A stretch of DNA of 64,000 bases from NCBI GenBank assembly GCA_050948905.1, contig JBMNES010000001.1, positions 2,790,001 to 2,854,000 of the forward strand, read 5' to 3'. The translations under genes and the position numbers were made by a program. This document shows, piece after piece, positions 17,396-25,151 of this stretch. The number at the start of each line of letters is the position of its first letter. Position 1 is the first letter of the stretch. The stretch comes from DTKD01 sp050948905 (lineage in GTDB: Bacteria; Armatimonadota; UBA5829). A model generated the notes under the pieces. It did no database searches and had not been told where the DNA came from. It worked only from the letters and a program-made list of their open reading frames with translations.

Positions 17396-17419
17396 TATAA
17401 TGAAGTAGCTTATTCATTA
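17396..17419 (+). promoter_or_regulatory. Promoter -10 overlapped by palindromic operator of the marR-like operon
   Basis: TATAAT at 17396-17401 (no good -35 seen) overlaps a perfect inverted repeat: TAATGAA (17398-17404) and TTCATTA (17413-17419) with an 8-base spacer. A 22-bp dyad is the size bound by MarR dimers, and its position over the -10 and start site predicts autorepression by the following gene. The pairing of site and regulator is inference. Confidence 0.62.
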
Positions 17420-17438
17420 AGGAGCTTAAGCGTTTACT

Positions 17439-18017
17439 GTGGAACAGGGTCAAAATATGCGCGACCGCAATGAATACACGGAAATGGTTGCGGAGATATT
17501 TGTGGATACGATTCGCAAATCGGCCACCAAATCCGCTTGCCCTGATCCCGACGGCGACATCACCCAGGCGTTGATGGAGTGTTTGCAATATGTCTATCTG
17601 CACGGCTCTTCGTCGATACGCGAGATAGCGACGGGCTTGGAGATTAGTCTGTCTGCCGGAAGCCAGTTGGTGGATCGGTTGGTCAAAAAGAATCTGGTGA
17701 CCAGAGATAAAGGCACGGACGACAGGCGACTTACCAAGGTGGAGCTGACCGAAGCCGGACGAACTGCAGTGCGGGAGATGAGACAACGCAAATCCGAGTG
17801 GTTCGATTCGATTTTGGAGGCAATGTCGCCGGATCGTAGAAAGGCGCTAAGGGATAGTCTGGAGAGTTTTCTATCCCTTGCTCTTGAGAATGCAGATGAT
17901 GCAGGCAGGGCGTGCGTGCGCTGCGGCATGGGATATGTGCAGTCCTGCGTGATCAATAAACTAAAAAACAAATACAGCACTACGCAGCAGGCATCGCGAG
18001 AGGAGTCGAGGCCATGA
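17439..18017 (+). CDS. MarR-type regulator with C-terminal cysteine cluster
   Basis: A 192-residue winged-helix protein of the MarR family: helix-turn-helix SIREIATGLEISLSAGSQLVDRLVKKNLV near residues 58-87 and the wing DKGTDDRRLTKVELTEAGR. After the dimer helices comes a short tail with C159, C162 and C170 (C-x2-C-x7-C) plus Cys near residues 34 and 45. This could bind a metal or an Fe-S cluster. The gene overlaps iscU by 4 bases and leads the Fe-S operon, the place that IscR takes in proteobacteria. Start is uncertain: GTG 17439 (AAGGAG 14 bases upstream) or ATG 17457. Confidence 0.82.
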   Translation: MEQGQNMRDRNEYTEMVAEIFVDTIRKSATKSACPDPDGDITQALMECLQYVYLHGSSSIREIATGLEISLSAGSQLVDRLVKKNLVTRDKGTDDRRLTKVELTEAGRTAVREMRQRKSEWFDSILEAMSPDRRKALRDSLESFLSLALENADDAGRACVRCGMGYVQSCVINKLKNKYSTTQQASREESRP

Positions 18018-18448
18018 CAGGCTACAGCACTAAGGTTATGGAGCATTTCGCCAGCCCTCACAACGTTGGCGAGCTCGAAGACGCAGACGGAGTCGGCAAG
18101 GTCGGCAACCCCGTTTGCGGAGATATTATGAACATGTATATCAAGGTTAAGGACAACGTCATTACCGATGTCAAGTTCAAAACCTTTGGATGCGGGGCTG
18201 CGATTGCTACCAGCAGCATGGCCACGGATCTTATTAAGGGCAAGACGATTGACGAGGCGCTCGATTTGACCAATGCGATGGTCGCCGAGGCGCTAGGCGG
18301 ATTGCCGAAGGTGAAGATGCACTGCTCTGTGCTGGCGGAGCAGGCGGTGCGCAACGCCATTGATGACTATCTGAAGAAAACGACCGGCGTTGGACTACAA
18401 CTGAAAACGGATGAAGAACTACACGAACATTCTCATGGCGAAGATTGA
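18014..18448 (+). CDS. iscU: Iron-sulfur cluster assembly scaffold (IscU/NifU N-terminal type)
   Basis: A 144-residue scaffold that receives sulfur and iron and passes on [2Fe-2S] or [4Fe-4S] clusters. The three cluster cysteines are in place: VGNPVCGDIM, FKTFGCGAAIATSSM and KVKMHCSVLAEQA, as well as the aspartate after the first Cys. The short variant without the IscU LPPVK motif and with a His/Glu tail is the NifU-N/SufU-like type common outside proteobacteria. It starts inside the marR-like gene (ATGA). No cysteine desulfurase lies in the window. Confidence 0.95.
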   Translation: MTGYSTKVMEHFASPHNVGELEDADGVGKVGNPVCGDIMNMYIKVKDNVITDVKFKTFGCGAAIATSSMATDLIKGKTIDEALDLTNAMVAEALGGLPKVKMHCSVLAEQAVRNAIDDYLKKTTGVGLQLKTDEELHEHSHGED

Positions 18449-18468
18449 TTTCAGAAGGGAGCACTGAA

Positions 18469-18726
18469 TTGTCTGATCAAACGAAAGTAGACCTGCGAGA
18501 GCGGGTTAATGAAGTGATGGAACTCATTCGACCTAATTTGCAGGCGGATGGCGGCGACGTTGAGCTGGTCAATGTGACCGATGATGGCATAGTGCAGGTA
18601 AGGTTGCAGGGAGCCTGCCACGGATGTCCGATGGCGGCTATGACGCTGCAGATGGGTATAGAAAGAATACTCAAAAAAGAAATCCCTGAAGTCCAGGGCG
18701 TAGAGAACGTCACCGACGAAGAGTAA
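18469..18726 (+). CDS. NifU C-terminal-domain (Nfu-type) Fe-S carrier protein
   Basis: I placed the start at TTG 18469 (AAGGGAG 7 bases upstream); a longer frame from 18445 has no ribosome site. The 85-residue product is a single Nfu domain: IRPNLQADGGDVELVNV and the cluster motif GACHGCPMAAMTL (C-x2-C). Two such proteins hold one [4Fe-4S] cluster between them and deliver it to apoproteins. It follows iscU by 20 bases, so scaffold and carrier are made together. Confidence 0.95.
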   Translation: MSDQTKVDLRERVNEVMELIRPNLQADGGDVELVNVTDDGIVQVRLQGACHGCPMAAMTLQMGIERILKKEIPEVQGVENVTDEE

Positions 18727-18753
18727 TTATCGCCCTGGTCGCGGAGGCGACAA

Positions 18754-19182
18754 ATGGCGTCGATTACGGATCGTCTGAACAACCTGCTTGTGCGAGAACG
18801 CGGAATTGTTGAATCGGTTCTGGCGCTTGCCAGGGAGATCGAGTCTACAGACCCTGACATCGCTGAAAGCGCTGGCGATGTGCTGGAAACTGCCGAATGG
18901 GCCTGTCAGGGGCTGTATCATGTTATCGTCCGGCTGGGAGGGACTGTGTCGCTGGAAACGGCTGATGTAGCCGATAAGCTGGCGGACCAGCCGGATTTAG
19001 AATCCAAATTAGAACTGCTGTGTGCCGAACAAAAACACGGCGCGGCGATAGTGAAGGGGCTTCTCAACGACAAGGATATTGACAACGACACCCGTGATTT
19101 TCTCAATGCACTGTTAAGGGCGTATAAAGAGACTGATCAGTGGTGTGTTGGCACGTTGGCTGACTGGGTTGTGGAGCGATGA
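18754..19182 (+). CDS. Small all-helical protein, possibly ferritin-like
   Basis: A 142-residue soluble protein with four predicted helices (about residues 5-28, 38-60, 78-100 and 108-138). Glu and His residues occur at helix positions (RERG, AEW, LYH, AEQKH, YKETDQW), a pattern seen in ferritin-like bundles, but I cannot assign a diiron site with confidence. ATG 18754 follows nfu by 27 bases with GGAGG upstream, and a strong terminator follows, so it is the last gene of the Fe-S operon. A role in iron or cluster handling is inferred from context only. Confidence 0.7.
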   Translation: MASITDRLNNLLVRERGIVESVLALAREIESTDPDIAESAGDVLETAEWACQGLYHVIVRLGGTVSLETADVADKLADQPDLESKLELLCAEQKHGAAIVKGLLNDKDIDNDTRDFLNALLRAYKETDQWCVGTLADWVVER

Positions 19183-19186
19183 TTCG

Positions 19187-19216
19187 GCGGGGTCGTAATG
19201 GCCCCGCTATTTTGTT
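19187..19216 (+). terminator. Terminator of the Fe-S operon
   Basis: GCGGGG (19187-19192) pairs with CCCCGC (19202-19207), loop of 9 bases, followed by TATTTTGTT. It lies between converging genes. Confidence 0.75.
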
Positions 19217-19844
19217 ATATCAAAAATGGATTGGTGACACGTTCTCGGCCCACCGTAGTGTGCGGGCCGTGGCCGGGGTACAGAGGCGTGTCGTCGGCAA
19301 GAGACAGCAATTTGGTTTGGATCGACGCCAGCAATTGGCTGTGAGAGCCACCAGGGAAATCAGTTCGTCCTATCGAACCAGCAAAGATCGTATCCCCGCA
19401 GAAAACACCCGCATTCGTTAAGAAACACAGCCCACCTTGACTATGACCCGGAGTATGCGCTACTTGAATCTGCGAGTCGCCCAGGGTCAGCGTGTCGCCG
19501 TCAATCAGCAACTTTTTTGGAGTGAAGGGTACGAAGCTGGACACATCGTAGAACATCTCCGCCAGCGCCGTCCCCTGCTCTATTTGCACAATATCGGCCT
19601 CGTGCATAGCGATTTCGACTCCATATTCATTTGCAAGCGCGCCAGCGACAAAGCAATGATCTGGATGGCCGTGGGTGAGAAGAATCAGCTCGACAATAAG
19701 ATTATTCGAGTCTACGCAGTCTCGTATGATATCTGCATCTCCGCCAGGATCAATAACGGCAGCCGACCGAGTTGCAGGATCCCAGATGACGTAACAATTT
19801 GTCTGTAGAGGCCCCACGGTGAGGCGTTGGTGTTGGAGCATCAC
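19215..19844 (-). CDS. MBL-fold hydrolase (glyoxalase II-like)
   Basis: A 209-residue metallo-beta-lactamase-fold protein with THGHPDH at 57-63, a downstream TPGHSQGG His, CGDTIFAGSIGRTD (bridging Asp) and a final YPGHGPHT His: a full set of dinuclear zinc ligands. Such short glyoxalase II-like enzymes act as thioesterases or have unknown roles. The gene abuts the TPR gene with no gap and belongs to the recJ-relA-dtd transcript; in many Firmicutes an MBL gene sits after dtd in the same way. Confidence 0.92.
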   Translation of the reverse strand: MMLQHQRLTVGPLQTNCYVIWDPATRSAAVIDPGGDADIIRDCVDSNNLIVELILLTHGHPDHCFVAGALANEYGVEIAMHEADIVQIEQGTALAEMFYDVSSFVPFTPKKLLIDGDTLTLGDSQIQVAHTPGHSQGGLCFLTNAGVFCGDTIFAGSIGRTDFPGGSHSQLLASIQTKLLSLADDTPLYPGHGPHTTVGRERVTNPFLI

Positions 19845-20669
19845 TCAGCAGCCCCTCCGCATCACAGCCAGGGTCGCCGAATCGTAGCTGTCCAATTCGC
19901 CGGCAGCCCTAAGGTGGGCTCGCGCGCGCCTGTTCTCGCCAGAAGTCGCATATATCTCCGCTAAAACGGCGTGATAGCTGCGTTCGGACGGATTGATCTT
20001 AAGGGCGTGCTCAATCGCGTCGATAGCTTCACGAATGTGGCCGATGCGAAAATATAGCAAGCCCAGCCTAAATGAATAGTAAGGATCGCAAGGGCTGAAA
20101 ATTGTCGCCTGCTGCATTTCGACTATGGCTTCGGATATTTTGCCGGACAACATATGAAAATCGGCAAGCCAGAAGTGATAAAACGGGTCGGTTGGGGCTA
20201 TCTGCACAGCCACTTCAAGCTGCAAAATAGCCTCTTCGCGTTCGCCGATATGCCACAACGCATCGCCGAGTTTATACCTGTAAAACGGATTCATTGCATT
20301 GTAGTGAGATGCGCGTCGATACTCGTTAACCGCCAGAAGCCACTTGCCGTAACGCCGATAGACCTCCGCCAGGCTGTAGTGCGGCTCGGCACGCCTGGGG
20401 CTAATCCTGATCGCCTTGCGATATTCGGCTATAGCTTTTTGAGAGAGTTCGGAGTAGGCGTAAGCGTCGCCCAGACGAGTGTGATAACCGGGGTTGCCCT
20501 TTTCCAATTCGACAGCCTTACGATAGTGCGCCACTGCTTCCTGAACCCGGCCCTCGTTGCAAAGCGCATCTCCCAGCTCAAGCTGTTGATAAGCCGTAAG
20601 CGCTGCATCGGATTCAGCTGCTTTGCTGGAGGTTACTTCTCTTTTCGATTGTGCGACTCGTTCGTCCAT
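19845..20669 (-). CDS. TPR-repeat protein
   Basis: A 274-residue protein made of about seven TPR units of 34 residues from residue 30 on (for example YQQLELGDALCNEGRVQEAV, LGDAYAYSELSQKAIAEYRKAI, LGLLYFRIGHIREAIDAI). No signal peptide or membrane segment, so it is a cytoplasmic protein-binding scaffold. It sits between dtd and the MBL gene, an insertion in a cluster otherwise known in other phyla. The partner is unknown; RelA or RecJ would be the first to test. Confidence 0.88.
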   Translation of the reverse strand: MDERVAQSKREVTSSKAAESDAALTAYQQLELGDALCNEGRVQEAVAHYRKAVELEKGNPGYHTRLGDAYAYSELSQKAIAEYRKAIRISPRRAEPHYSLAEVYRRYGKWLLAVNEYRRASHYNAMNPFYRYKLGDALWHIGEREEAILQLEVAVQIAPTDPFYHFWLADFHMLSGKISEAIVEMQQATIFSPCDPYYSFRLGLLYFRIGHIREAIDAIEHALKINPSERSYHAVLAEIYATSGENRRARAHLRAAGELDSYDSATLAVMRRGC

Positions 20670-20679
20670 TTCTTCGTCA

Positions 20680-21120
20680 TCAGCGCGATTCCAGTATAAA
20701 CGTTACCGGGCCATCGTTTGCGATCTCATACAGCATCTTTGCTCCAAATCGACCCGTCTGCACCGGAGTCCCGCACACATTGAGCATTTCTACGAACTCA
20801 TTATACAACGATTCCGCTAATTCCGGAGCGGCTGCTTTATCGAAGCCTGGCCTGCGTCCCTTCGAGCAGTCCCCGAGCAGGGTAAATTGTGAGACAACCA
20901 ACGCCTCTCCTTTGATATCCAATACGGATAAATTCATCTTGCCGGCGTCGTCTTCGAATATTCGTAAATTGGCGATTTTTTCGGCTAGAAAGTTGACGTC
21001 CTTTATCGTGTCTCCTTTCTCAACGCCAAGCAAAATGGCAAGACCTCTGCCAATTCGCGATATCTCCGTTCCCTCAACTGTGACCGATGCGCCCTTCACC
21101 CTCTGTACTACAGCTTTCAT
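20680..21120 (-). CDS. dtd: D-aminoacyl-tRNA deacylase
   Basis: A 146-residue enzyme that frees D-amino acids (and Gly from tRNA-Ala) from mischarged tRNA. Starts MKAVVQRVKGASVTVEG as in the family; the conserved blocks SQFTLLGDCSKGRRPGFDKAA (SQFTL active-site motif) and NDGPVTFILES (NxGPVT motif) are intact. It follows relA by 2 bases, matching the widespread relA-dtd gene pair. Confidence 0.97.
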   Translation of the reverse strand: MKAVVQRVKGASVTVEGTEISRIGRGLAILLGVEKGDTIKDVNFLAEKIANLRIFEDDAGKMNLSVLDIKGEALVVSQFTLLGDCSKGRRPGFDKAAAPELAESLYNEFVEMLNVCGTPVQTGRFGAKMLYEIANDGPVTFILESR

Positions 21121-21122
21121 TA

Positions 21123-23339
21123 CTAAGAAGCCTTTCCCGCTTTTCTGTCGGATACTCGCTCGACTTTCAAAACGTCAGGCAGATTCCCCACTTTGTCCAA
21201 CAACGACTTTAATTTCTCTACATCCGGGACTTCGATAGTGAGGTTGATATCTGATGTTTTATCAGGCAGAGATTTTACTTTGGCAGCCCGAATGCTGGTT
21301 TTGCCCTCGGAGAAAATAGCTGTGATGGCGTTAAGAACCCCTATGCTGTCGAAAGTCTTAATATGCACATCCGTGGCGTACCGCTCACCATTCGACTCAA
21401 CCCAGTTTATCTGCACCAGCCTCTCCGGCTCGTGCTCACGGAAAGTAGGCAAGTTGGGGCAGTCCGTCGAATGCAGCGTGACTCCCTTTCCTCGTGTAAC
21501 ATAGCCTACCACCTGCTCGCCAGGCAATGGCATGCAGCACTTGGCGCGGTTGATCCTTAATGTGTCCAAGCCGTGCAAATTGACCGAGAGCGCCTTTTCA
21601 CCGCTGGGCTTAGCCGTCTCGACCACTATAGCTTCGGTGGCTGCGGGTTGCCCACCCTTTATTTTATTGGCCACAGAACCAGCGGCCATGTGCCCGTTTC
21701 CGATGGCGGCGAACAAATCCTCTTCTGTTAGAAGGTTGCTGGATTTAACAACAGCCGCAATGGCGTCGCTCTTCATGACTGCAGGCGCGTCCAGGCCAAG
21801 CCGCTCAAGCTCTTTTTCGAGCAATTCCCGACCCTTGGCCGCGCTTTCTCCAAAGTGCAGCTTCCGGAAATATCCGCGGATTTTGTTGCGCGCATGGGAG
21901 GTGACGACAAAGGTCAGCCAGTCCATACTCGGCTGGCTATTAGAACGACTGATTACCTCCACAATGTCGCCGTTGTGCAGGCGATACGACAGAGGCACGA
22001 TCCTACCATTTACTTTGCTGCCCACACAATGGCTTCCCACGTCGCTATGAATCCGATAGGCAAAATCGATAGGCGTGGAGCCTGCCGGCAGGTCGATGAC
22101 GTCGCCGCGCGGTGTGAAGACGAATACCTGGTCTGTAAAAAGGTCGTTAATGGCGCTTCGCAGAAACTCTCCAGCGTCTTTGCTGTCGCTTTGCCAGTCG
22201 AATAACTGCTGCCTGAGCCAGGAGAGTTTGCGCTCGAAGTCGTCGCGTCCGCGAGTCTGTTCCTTATACTGCCAGTGCGCAGCCACGCCGAAGTCCGCCA
22301 CCCGGTGCATATCCCAAGTGCGAATCTGAATCTCAAGAGGCTCCCCCCTCGGCCCAATGACCTTAGTATGAAGTGACTGATACATATTGGACTTCGGCTT
22401 GGCGATATAATCGGAGAAGCGCTCCGGAATAGGCATCCACAAATCGTGCACCAGACCCAAAACGTGGTAGCATTCACCTACCCGGTTGACTATCACACGG
22501 ACTGCAGACAGATCGTATATTTCGGAATAGTCAATACCCTCACGCTTGATCTTTTGATATATGCTCCAAAGATGCTTCGGTCTCGCTTGAATATGCGCTT
22601 CAATGCCCTCCGAGGCCAGATGTTTTTGGATCATCTCCGTAGCCTCGGCAAGGTCTTCTTCCCGCTCGGCACGGGTTCGGGACACTTTTTCGGTGAGGTC
22701 TGCATAGGCTTCCGGTTCGAGATATTTGAAAGCCAGATCCTCCAGCGCCCACTTGATCTTCCAAATCCCCAGCCTGTGAGCAAGAGGAGCATATATCTGC
22801 ATCGTCTCCCGCGCGACCTTTAAGCGCCGATCCTCCGGAAGCCCGTCGAGGGTCATCATATTGTGGAGCCTGTCTGCAAGTTTGATGACCATAACGCGAA
22901 AATCACGCGCCATTGCCAGGAAGATTTTGCGCAGATTCTCCGCACCCCGGCTGAACTCCGCCCGGCGCTTGCGAGGGACGTCATCGCGCTTATCATCGTC
23001 CTCGTCGATCATGTCGAAATCCGCCAATTTGAGCTTGGTCACCCCATCGACCAGCATCGCGACCTCTTCGCCGAACTTCGATTTTAGCTCATCGACAGAT
23101 TTGCCCTGATCTTCAACCACATCGTGCAGAAATGCTGCCGCGATACTCGGAACATCCATTTCGAGGTCAGCGAGGATCTCAGCGGCGGCATAGGGGTGCG
23201 CGATGTAAGGTTCTCCTGACAGTCGAACCTGGTCGTGGTGGGCTTCAGCGGCGAATTCGTATGCCCGGCGTATAAGGTCTACGTCAGCTTGAGGATTATA
23301 TGACAGGACTCGCCCAATGATCGATTCGATATCTTCCAT
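21123..23339 (-). CDS. Bifunctional (p)ppGpp synthetase/hydrolase, RelA/SpoT family
   Basis: A 738-residue long RSH protein that makes and degrades the stringent-response alarmone. Domains: HD hydrolase (about 20-180; HPYAAAEIL and HDVVED intact, so hydrolysis is expected), synthetase (about 230-345; FSDYIAKPKSNMYQSLHT and EIQIRTWDMHRVADFGVAAHW intact), TGS (about 390-450; VFTPRGDVIDLPAGSTPIDFAYRIH), a zinc-finger-like C-x-M-P region near CCMPLPGEQVVG and a C-terminal ACT domain. As the only RSH gene in the window it is probably the housekeeping Rel. It lies between recJ (3-base gap) and dtd (2-base gap). Confidence 0.97.
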   Translation of the reverse strand: MEDIESIIGRVLSYNPQADVDLIRRAYEFAAEAHHDQVRLSGEPYIAHPYAAAEILADLEMDVPSIAAAFLHDVVEDQGKSVDELKSKFGEEVAMLVDGVTKLKLADFDMIDEDDDKRDDVPRKRRAEFSRGAENLRKIFLAMARDFRVMVIKLADRLHNMMTLDGLPEDRRLKVARETMQIYAPLAHRLGIWKIKWALEDLAFKYLEPEAYADLTEKVSRTRAEREEDLAEATEMIQKHLASEGIEAHIQARPKHLWSIYQKIKREGIDYSEIYDLSAVRVIVNRVGECYHVLGLVHDLWMPIPERFSDYIAKPKSNMYQSLHTKVIGPRGEPLEIQIRTWDMHRVADFGVAAHWQYKEQTRGRDDFERKLSWLRQQLFDWQSDSKDAGEFLRSAINDLFTDQVFVFTPRGDVIDLPAGSTPIDFAYRIHSDVGSHCVGSKVNGRIVPLSYRLHNGDIVEVISRSNSQPSMDWLTFVVTSHARNKIRGYFRKLHFGESAAKGRELLEKELERLGLDAPAVMKSDAIAAVVKSSNLLTEEDLFAAIGNGHMAAGSVANKIKGGQPAATEAIVVETAKPSGEKALSVNLHGLDTLRINRAKCCMPLPGEQVVGYVTRGKGVTLHSTDCPNLPTFREHEPERLVQINWVESNGERYATDVHIKTFDSIGVLNAITAIFSEGKTSIRAAKVKSLPDKTSDINLTIEVPDVEKLKSLLDKVGNLPDVLKVERVSDRKAGKAS

Positions 23340-23342
23340 TGT

Positions 23343-25049
23343 CTATTGGATGGCTTTAATCGCCAACTGTACAGACTCCGTTCCATTAAAATGATTTAGT
23401 TGTATACTGTAACACAGATCGACAACACTGCCAAGCTCGACGACATCGTAGCGGTCGCCGAACCCGAAGCCGATACAGGGCAATTTGCGCCCGTCGGTGG
23501 ATACGACAGTCAGTTGGAGGTGGGTCCCATTCCCTACTCTTTTCTTTGTGACAACGCGCATCGAGCGGCTGATAAAAACCGGCTCCGGGTTGCCCGCACC
23601 GAACGGCTCCATTGCTTCGAGAGTTTTGGCCAGAGAATAATCTATGTGCGTAGGATCCAACTCCGAATCGATCAAAACGCAAGGCACGAGTTGATCCATC
23701 GATAATACTGTTTCCGCGTAAGCATTAATACGGCGATCAAACTCTTCTATATTGTCAACTGGCAAACTCAACCCTGCGGCCATTGAGTGACCCCCACATT
23801 GTTCCAGTACGCCGTCACATTCACGCAGAGCTTTGAGCAGATCGAACTCCTCCACACTGCGTCCCGAACCACGCGCCGTACCGGATTTGCGATCAATATT
23901 AAGTAATATGGTCGGTCGACCATACATGCCAACTATGTTGCCCGCAGCCAACCCAACCAACCCCGTACTCCAGTCTTCACCGGCGAGAACCAATACCCTA
24001 GTGTTATTGAGATCCTTAGCCTCTATTTGCTCGGCAGCCTCTTTGACGATATTGTTCTGATCGAGCCTGCGCTTTTGATTGTGCGTCTCCATTTCCTGCA
24101 CCAGCGCCTGCGCGAGGTCTTCTTCGTCACTTCCCGCAACCAGCAGTTGGAGAGCTTTTGTGGCATCATCCATCCGGCCCATAGCGTTGATTCTGGGGCC
24201 CAGTACAAAACCTATGTCATATGAAGTGATAGGCTTACCCGTGAGATTAGTCGCTCTTAGCAGCTTCTTTAATCCGATTTTCTGGCTCTTTGGGATGGAA
24301 AGTAACCCATATTTCACGAATATGCGGTTCTCTCCAATCAATGGCACAACGTCGGCCACCGTTCCAATCGCCACAAGATCCATAAAACGGTCTCTGAAGC
24401 TCTCTTCTTTATAGCCCAGCTTTCTGACGGCCGCCTGCGCCAGCTTGAATGCGACCCCGACGCCCGCGAGTTCTCGAAACGGATATTGGCTGTCGGCTCT
24501 TTTCGGGTTGACCACCGCAGTAGCAGCCGGCAGTGTATTGCCGGGTTCGTGGTGATCGCTGACGATGATATCGACGCCCAGCCCGACAGCGCAGTCCACG
24601 GCCTCAGTCGCACATATCCCGCAATCGCACGTTATTATGAGCTTAACCCCATCCTCGGCCTGTTCTTGAACGACACCCGCCTTTAGGTCGTAGCCCTCGT
24701 TTTTCCGATGCGGCAGTCGATAGGCAACATTTGCCTTCAACGACCGCAGAGTTCGCACCAGTAACGCAGCACCCGTCAACCCGTCACAGTCGTAGTCGCC
24801 GTGAACGCAGATCTTCTCACCAGCGTTGATGGCTTTAACAAGACGCTCGGCTGCGATTTCCATATCCGGAAGCAGAAAAGGATCGTGCAGGTCGTTTAGA
24901 GATGGCTTGAGAAACTCACGAACCTGCTCGGCGGTGCAGATTCCCCTGCTCAGGAGAACAGCAGCAACGATGGGCGCAACGCTCGCTTCTTCGGCTAATG
25001 TCACCGCCGCCTGCGCGTCATAATCCGTTATAATCCATCTCTGATTCAT
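23343..25049 (-). CDS. recJ: Single-stranded-DNA-specific exonuclease RecJ
   Basis: A 568-residue 5'-3' ssDNA exonuclease used in recombination and mismatch repair. The DHH phosphoesterase motifs are present: HGDYDCDGLTGAALL near 83-97, ITCDCGI near 139, VSDHHEP near 163-169; the DHHA1 part has GRSVEEFDLLKAL and CGGHSMAAGLS near 400, followed by an OB domain. ATG at 25049 has AGAGGGG about 7 bases upstream. It is the first gene after the secDF terminator and heads recJ-relA-dtd-TPR-MBL. Confidence 0.97.
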   Translation of the reverse strand: MNQRWIITDYDAQAAVTLAEEASVAPIVAAVLLSRGICTAEQVREFLKPSLNDLHDPFLLPDMEIAAERLVKAINAGEKICVHGDYDCDGLTGAALLVRTLRSLKANVAYRLPHRKNEGYDLKAGVVQEQAEDGVKLIITCDCGICATEAVDCAVGLGVDIIVSDHHEPGNTLPAATAVVNPKRADSQYPFRELAGVGVAFKLAQAAVRKLGYKEESFRDRFMDLVAIGTVADVVPLIGENRIFVKYGLLSIPKSQKIGLKKLLRATNLTGKPITSYDIGFVLGPRINAMGRMDDATKALQLLVAGSDEEDLAQALVQEMETHNQKRRLDQNNIVKEAAEQIEAKDLNNTRVLVLAGEDWSTGLVGLAAGNIVGMYGRPTILLNIDRKSGTARGSGRSVEEFDLLKALRECDGVLEQCGGHSMAAGLSLPVDNIEEFDRRINAYAETVLSMDQLVPCVLIDSELDPTHIDYSLAKTLEAMEPFGAGNPEPVFISRSMRVVTKKRVGNGTHLQLTVVSTDGRKLPCIGFGFGDRYDVVELGSVVDLCYSIQLNHFNGTESVQLAIKAIQ

Positions 25050-25071
25050 TACCCGCCCCTCTGATAAGGTT

Positions 25072-25117
25072 AAAAAAAGGCCCGCGTATGTATCGTCTGG
25101 CGAATCATACTCGGGCC
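25072..25117 (-). terminator. Terminator of secDF
   Basis: On the minus strand a stem of CGGGCC/GGCCCG (25112-25117 with 25079-25084) plus five inner pairs is followed by seven T (25072-25078). A strong intrinsic terminator separating secDF from recJ. Confidence 0.88.
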
Positions 25118-25151
25118 GTATTCGTTCTAATGCACAGTTACCGCAGAGTTT

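Noticed and set aside
18445..18468. Longer nfu frame starting at 18445
   Set aside because: Start would overlap the iscU stop without a ribosome site; TTG 18469 has AAGGGAG at 7 bases and gives the standard domain.
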